From Lachnospiraceae bacterium (GTDB lineage Bacteria; Bacillota; Clostridia; Lachnospirales; Lachnospiraceae), in NCBI GenBank assembly GCA_017938405.1, contig JAGBBP010000032.1:1-64000 (forward strand): a stretch of 64,000 nucleotides of DNA, read 5' to 3'. The notes beneath the pieces were generated by a model. It did no database searches. It was not told the DNA's origin and saw nothing but the letters and a program-made list of their open reading frames with translations. The position numbers and the translations under genes are program-made. Positions 60,051-64,000 of the stretch are shown here, one piece after another (the stretch's first letter is position 1; each line of letters begins with the position of its first letter).

Positions 60051-61302
60051 CTGTTTCCTCCTGATAAAGCGGCACTGTCAACACCGCGCAAAATCCGTTT
60101 TCATTGGTAAATTTAACGTCTCCGCCACACTTCTTCACATAAGATACAATCTTCTTTAATCCAAAACCTTCTCTTATTTTTCTTTCCTTATTCTCTTCCG
60201 AAAAATCTCCGGTTCCGTTATCGTTTACACTAACCAGCAAATGTGCGCTGTCCGCCCGGACAGAAAGCAAAAAGCGGGTGGCGTTTCCGTGCTTCACACC
60301 ATTTGTCAAAAGTTCCTGTACCGCACCGGTCAAAAACTCCGTATGCTCCTTCGGAAGGGACTGCACCTCCGGTATCACATCTACGTCTGTCTTTACCGTA
60401 AGCTCCGTATCCATCACAAAATTATCTGCCACTGCCACCAGCTCACTAAGAAAATCCTCCATCCGAACCGTACCGTTTTCTTTATCCAGTACACGTACCG
60501 CAAGGCGAATTGCACTAAGTCCTTCCTTCATTCGTTCCTTCGCCGTAACCATGCGTTCCTTTGCCTTCCCCGCATCCACATCCACAAGCAGTTCCGCCGC
60601 GTCTAATGTCATCACTGCCGCCGTAATGGTATGCCCTACGCTGTTGTGAATGTTACGGCTGATTGTTTCCCTCTCTTCCATACGTGCATTCCGCTCCGCA
60701 AGGTAGTTTTTCATTCTTAATTCCTGATTTAATTTCTTTTCATATAGCTCATTCACCGCAGCACCACGCACTGCCACTGCGCTTTCCCATTGCATTTTCA
60801 GATAATGGGACAAGGTAAATTCTATGCCGAGAAAAATAACAGCACAAACAGTTAAGAGCAACACATGCCAAAGTAATTCCGGCATCGTTTCCTCCACATT
60901 CCCGGTTATTCTCCTATACAAAAGGGTACCAAAAAAGCAAAACACGCCCGGCAAAACTACGCGAAGCAGAGGATACCTTTCTCTTCGCTCTCGACATTGC
61001 CCCTCCGGCGTTTCCCCCTCCTGCATTCTTCCGTCCCCTGTGCCAAACCGCATCTCATAAAAAATCAGATACGCCGCAAAGTGTCCCGCAAGCAACGAAA
61101 AGAGCAAAGAAAGAATCCCTTGCACTACCAAAGAACTCCGACTTTGCTCCTCCGTTAAACTTTGTAATTGAAATACAACAATAAGGGCTGCCCCACACAA
61201 AAGACATCCCATCACATGCTCCGAATGAAATACGGCAATCAAAAGCAAACCTGCTTCCAACAACATCGCCCATAGAAAACGTATCATTTTGTTATCCGAC
61301 AT
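60037..61302 (-). CDS. Sensor histidine kinase, HisKA_3 type
   Basis: A 421-residue membrane kinase. About six N-terminal membrane segments (near 10-26, 30-46, 57-80, 110-128 and 140-160) and almost no extracytoplasmic loop suggest it senses something within the membrane, as kinases for antimicrobial or lipid stress do. The phosphorylated His lies in ISRNIHNSVGHTITAAVM, the N box in LTGAVQELLTNGVKHGNA and the G box in VNDNGTGDF and GFGLKKI. It leads the five-gene unit. ATG with only a weak ribosome site. Confidence 0.9.
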   Translation of the reverse strand: MSDNKMIRFLWAMLLEAGLLLIAVFHSEHVMGCLLCGAALIVVFQLQSLTEEQSRSSLVVQGILSLLFSLLAGHFAAYLIFYEMRFGTGDGRMQEGETPEGQCRERRERYPLLRVVLPGVFCFFGTLLYRRITGNVEETMPELLWHVLLLTVCAVIFLGIEFTLSHYLKMQWESAVAVRGAAVNELYEKKLNQELRMKNYLAERNARMEERETISRNIHNSVGHTITAAVMTLDAAELLVDVDAGKAKERMVTAKERMKEGLSAIRLAVRVLDKENGTVRMEDFLSELVAVADNFVMDTELTVKTDVDVIPEVQSLPKEHTEFLTGAVQELLTNGVKHGNATRFLLSVRADSAHLLVSVNDNGTGDFSEENKERKIREGFGLKKIVSYVKKCGGDVKFTNENGFCAVLTVPLYQEETDGED

Positions 61303-61365
61303 TTACATCACCGTATTTATCATACCACAATACGAATCGTTTTACAATGTGACCGGAGTCATGTT

Positions 61366-62544
61366 TTAGTATTTCATAAACTTCTTCACCACAAACTTCG
61401 CCGCCTTATACACAGGTCCTTCCAGTTCTTTTCTGACATTCTGTAATTCCTTACGAATCTCTATCTGCTGCGGACAATGGGTCTCGCACTTACCGCAACC
61501 GATACAATTGGATGCCGATGTAAAATCCTTTCGAAGCAAGGTACATTGCACATGCTCCTTAAACGCCTTTCCTTTTCCATCGGTAAACCGCTTATTGTAG
61601 GTAGCAAATACGCCCGGAATATCTACCCCCTTCGGACACGGCATACAATATCCGCACCCGGTACAGCCCACCTTCATTTTTTCTTTGATTGCTTCTACCA
61701 CACCTGCAATCAACCGATTATCCTCTTCCGTAAACTCTCCCGGACGGGAAGCATCTGCATTGGCCGTATTTTCCTGTATCATCTCCACGGAATTCATACC
61801 GGACAGCACACAAGTCACCTCAGGCTGATTCCAAAGCCAGCGGAAGGCCCATTCTGCCGGAGTGCGTTTGCTCGGGTGCTCTCCAAACAGCTTTTTCGCC
61901 TTCTCCGGAAGATTATTCACCAGACGTCCGCCTCTGAGCGGCTCCATAATCCACACCGGAATCCCCTTTGACGCCGCATATTGCAAGCCTTTTCGTCCCG
62001 CCTGGGAATGCTCGTCCAGGTAGTTATATTGAATCATACAAAAATCCCAGTCATAGGCATCAATCAGCTGACAAAACATATCCGAATTGCCATGGTAAGA
62101 AAAGCCAATTTGTCGTATTGCCCCGCTTTCCTTCTTCTCCCGAATCCACTCCTCGATTCCGTGACTTTTTAACCGTTCCCAGGTCTTTACGTCCGTCAGC
62201 ATATGCATCAAATAATAATCTACGTAATCGGTACGGAGACGACGAAGTTCTTCCGCAAAAGTTTTCTCGATTCCTTCCATGTTTTTAATCAAATAATGCG
62301 GAAGCTTTGTGGCGATTTTCACCTTATCCCGGAGACCGTTCTTTTCAAACACTTCTCCCAAAAACTCCTCGCTGCCGCCGTAAATATAGGCCGTGTCATA
62401 GTAATTCACACCCGCCTCATAAGCCGCCAAAATCTCCTTCTCAGCCTTTTCAAATTCAATCTTTCCGCCCTTTTTATCAAAGCGCATACATCCGAATCCC
62501 AGCACGGAAATCGGGTTACCGTATTTGTCGTTACGATACTGCAT
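61366..62544 (-). CDS. Aldo/keto reductase with C-terminal [4Fe-4S] ferredoxin domain
   Basis: A 392-residue protein. The aldo/keto reductase barrel (about 1-280) has the catalytic Tyr in NYYDTAYIYGGSEEFLG, the Lys in IATKLP and the His in YYLMHML. The C-terminal part carries ferredoxin-type Cys motifs CTGCGYCMPCPKG and CIGCGKCETHCPQ, so it couples carbonyl or C=C reduction to iron-sulphur electron transfer. The type is common in Clostridia. ATG after GGAGGG. Stands alone. Confidence 0.9.
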   Translation of the reverse strand: MQYRNDKYGNPISVLGFGCMRFDKKGGKIEFEKAEKEILAAYEAGVNYYDTAYIYGGSEEFLGEVFEKNGLRDKVKIATKLPHYLIKNMEGIEKTFAEELRRLRTDYVDYYLMHMLTDVKTWERLKSHGIEEWIREKKESGAIRQIGFSYHGNSDMFCQLIDAYDWDFCMIQYNYLDEHSQAGRKGLQYAASKGIPVWIMEPLRGGRLVNNLPEKAKKLFGEHPSKRTPAEWAFRWLWNQPEVTCVLSGMNSVEMIQENTANADASRPGEFTEEDNRLIAGVVEAIKEKMKVGCTGCGYCMPCPKGVDIPGVFATYNKRFTDGKGKAFKEHVQCTLLRKDFTSASNCIGCGKCETHCPQQIEIRKELQNVRKELEGPVYKAAKFVVKKFMKY

Positions 62545-62577
62545 AGTGTTACCCTCCGAAATTATCTTTTTTAGTTC

Positions 62578-62985
62578 TTATATGTCCTTATCCGGTCCGG
62601 ATAATAACTTATCAATGACCGGATGAAATAACGTGTTCTGTTCTATTTTGTTAATTGCACAAAGCTTTTTGCCTGCATCCTTACTGGACGCTCCGCAATG
62701 ATATACCTGTTCCGTAGACAAACCGTAATCAAGCACAATCAATCTGTCATGACAGTCCGGATTGGCCTTCATACGAATCGGCGGATATTGCTCCGCAAAA
62801 TCACTTACAAGTGTCGGTGTCAAAAAACCATTTCTACCATGTCCGTTTTCCGTAAATAAAACAACTTCCACACCTTGTATTTTCTGCGATAAAAGCTGTA
62901 AAGTCTTTGCATTCATGTAATCGTCCACCACATAAATACTGGATGTAGCCTTCTTTTTCCAATCCGAAATTCCCGCTACCTGCAC
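62578..62985 (-). pseudogene. C-terminal fragment of the ORF6N-type gene (frameshifted)
   Basis: 135 residues that read as the C-terminal half of an ORF6N-type protein: SSIYVVDDYMNAKTLQLLSQ, VVLFTENGHGRNG, NPDCHDRLIVLDYG and YHCGASSKDAGKKLCAINKI. In intact relatives this part follows the ORF6N domain in one chain. Here it lies in another frame, starting with GTG at 62985, which has no good ribosome site. Reading upstream in its frame shows VKVSEIS straight after the shift, so a one-base change is enough to explain the split, on top of a shortened linker. Probably not translated on its own. Confidence 0.72.
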
Positions 62986-63002
62986 CGATATTTCCGAAAC
63001 CT

Positions 63003-63494
63003 TTACTGTCCCAGAATCATCTCCGATTGCGTAACAAACTGCTGATTTTGCTTTATATAATGACGCATCTCACGAAACGCACGCATGATAAAAATGCTCT
63101 GTTGTTCCGCAAGCTCACCCCGAAGCACCGTCGCAAGCATGTAGATGCCTTGTTCGGTGAATGCGTAAGGGAGCTTTCGTTTCCCGCCCCAACTTGAAGT
63201 CGCAAATTGCGACTTCAAGATTTCACCTTCTAACCTTTCCTCCAAATCTGAGCCGTCGTTTAAAGTCGCAAATTGCGACTTTAAACATTCTACCGGTATT
63301 TCCTCTTTCTCAAGTTGAAACATAAAATCTTCCGGGAACCTGGCAATATTACGTTTCACTTGTTCATTCAAACGTTTCACTTCATACCCGTAAATCTCCG
63401 CCAAATCATAGTCCAGCATCACTTGCTTCCCCCGAATCACATAAACCCGGTTCTGTATCTTATCTACAGTCAGTATCCCCGTCTTTTCTCCCAT
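63003..63494 (-). pseudogene. ORF6N-domain protein, N-terminal part of a broken gene
   Basis: 163 residues with an ORF6N domain (VYVIRGKQVMLDYDLAEIYGYEVKRLNEQVKRNIARFPEDFMFQL, then LPYAFTEQGIYMLATVLRGE), typical of phage antirepressor and RhuM-like accessory proteins. The ATG follows GGGAGGAAG. The frame ends at MILGQ then TAA; the C-terminal half continues in another frame from 62985. The segment KSQFAT occurs twice, at about 70 and 94, each encoded by a near-perfect palindrome. It may still make a short ORF6N protein. Part of a decaying accessory cluster. Confidence 0.75.
63193..63286. repeat. Two long palindromes inside the ORF6N gene
   Basis: 27-base (63193-63219) and 29-base (63258-63286) palindromes with arms of 13 and 14 bases and a one-base centre. 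Both share the core AAGTCGCAAATTGCGACTT, and both encode KSQFAT on the minus strand. Confidence 0.8.
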
Positions 63495-63699
63495 TTTCTT
63501 CCTCCCCTGTACCTACTATACCCAACTTCTCCATCCGTATCATATACTCCATCATCCGAAGCACATACTCCGGCGCATTCCGCGTCCCCCGCTCCCACTC
63601 CGTCACCGTCCGGTACGGAATCTGAAAATACTCGCAAAACGCCCTACGGTTCATACCGGTCTGTTTCCGGAGTTCTGTAATCTTTTGTTGGCAATCCAT
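63460..63699 (-). CDS. Helix-turn-helix protein (XRE-like, short)
   Basis: A 79-residue protein. The HTH is ELRKQTGMNRRAFCEYFQIPYRTVTEWERGTRNAPEYVLRMMEYMIR, of the class found with accessory genes and toxin-antitoxin systems. The C-terminal 20 residues are acidic and overlap the start of the ORF6N gene by 35 bases. ATG after GGGAGG. It may control the ORF6N gene. Confidence 0.82.
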   Translation of the reverse strand: MDCQQKITELRKQTGMNRRAFCEYFQIPYRTVTEWERGTRNAPEYVLRMMEYMIRMEKLGIVGTGEEENGRKDGDTDCR

Positions 63700-63715
63700 G
63701 AAATACCTCCCTTTA

Positions 63716-63937
63716 TTAATGAACTTTTACTTTTTCGCATCTTAATCGTTCTTTCAATGCTTCCTGTAATACTTGTGAAAAATTAATACCATGTTCCAAT
63801 GCTAATTTATTAAGCCATGCCGGGATTGTAAGAGTCTTTTTCGCAGCTTTTTCAAAATGAACCTTCGCATATTCCTTTACATCCACAGCAATCATATTTA
63901 CAAAAAACTCTTCGCTTTCGATTTCCAACTCTCTCAT
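63716..63937 (-). pseudogene. HicB-type antitoxin, C-terminal remnant
   Basis: A 73-residue frame reading EFFVNMIAVDVKEYAKVHFEKAAKKTLTIPAWLNKLALEHGINFSQVLQEALKE (shown in part: KKTLTIPAWLNKLA), the C-terminal DNA-binding half of HicB antitoxins. Full HicB proteins have about 130 residues with an N-terminal pseudo-hydrolase domain, which is missing. The partner HicA is not seen in the window. A TATAAT lies upstream near 63975, so it may still be expressed as a short DNA-binding protein. Confidence 0.65.
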
Positions 63938-64000
63938 CAAAGATCCCCATTTACACGCTGCATATGATTAATTATATCACATTGCAAAGACTTACGCAAT

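Noticed and set aside
61330..61365. Sequence GTGACCGGAGTCAT resembling the dyad at 59328-59358
   Set aside because: Only half of the dyad matches, so I could not support it as a second response-regulator site.

Overview
The window reads as chromosome from a low-to-mid-GC Firmicute, most likely a gut or rumen member of the Lachnospiraceae. Reasons: consensus sigma-A promoters with 17-base spacers, strong GGAGG ribosome sites, a perfect CIRCE element, CCA ends not encoded in the tRNA and tmRNA genes, lipoproteins with Thr-Pro-Glu-Pro linkers and BspA-type leucine-rich repeats, an archaeal-type second AspRS, and Clostridia-typical enzymes (PyrK/PyrD, IorAB with PaaK). Species cannot be fixed by eye. 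Most genes lie on the minus strand.

Layout. 1-1.7 kb: a 5'-truncated FtsX-type permease and a DUF6061 protein, probably the end of an integrated conjugative element. 1.7-3.2 kb: D-2-hydroxyacid dehydrogenase and Bcp peroxiredoxin. 3.4-9.5 kb: three secreted lipoproteins (two BspA-type) and a divergent XRE regulator. 9.5-10.4 kb: ssrA (tmRNA) beside a GC-rich hairpin array flanked by copies of the tmRNA 3' end. 10.4-13.5 kb: operon of a MerR-methyltransferase fusion, a phospholipase C-like protein and a lipase-like protein behind a classic 19-base-spacer MerR promoter. 13.6-14.5 kb: a 51-residue membrane protein and pyrE. 14.6-17.2 kb: an AT-rich island with a TIR protein, zinc-ribbon proteins and an unknown small protein, a defence candidate. 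17.3-18.6 kb: two divergent toxin-antitoxin modules. 18.7-21.3 kb: a deaminase and an archaeal-type AspRS whose leader carries a possible Asp-codon attenuator.

21.3-25.2 kb: XRE/membrane pair, MarR/flavodoxin pair, a 306-base imperfect inverted repeat and a GH16 lipoprotein. 25.3-29.3 kb: pyrD, pyrK, a WYL regulator, tRNA-Pro, tRNA-Thr and DegV. 29.5-36.2 kb: htpG with CIRCE, DUF5721, a small Cys-rich protein, a GlgX-like protein that has lost its catalytic residues, and an ABC-F ATPase. 36.4-48 kb: an amidase, a sodium symporter, an aromatic 2-oxoacid block (iorA, iorB, paaK, ACT, amidohydrolase), a divergent acyl-CoA ligase and a HerA-like ATPase. 48-56 kb: a giant secreted protein fusing a solute-binding domain to LRRs, a CotH-kinase lipoprotein and a GH36 alpha-galactosidase. 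56-61.3 kb: a two-component system with a three-gene ABC exporter. 61.4-64 kb: an aldo/keto reductase and decaying accessory genes (split ORF6N gene, HTH, HicB remnant).

The most interesting items are the AspRS leader, the inactivated GlgX homologue, the TIR island, the ssrA-linked hairpin array, the long inverted repeat and the solute-binding/LRR fusion. All assignments come from reading motifs; no database search was run.
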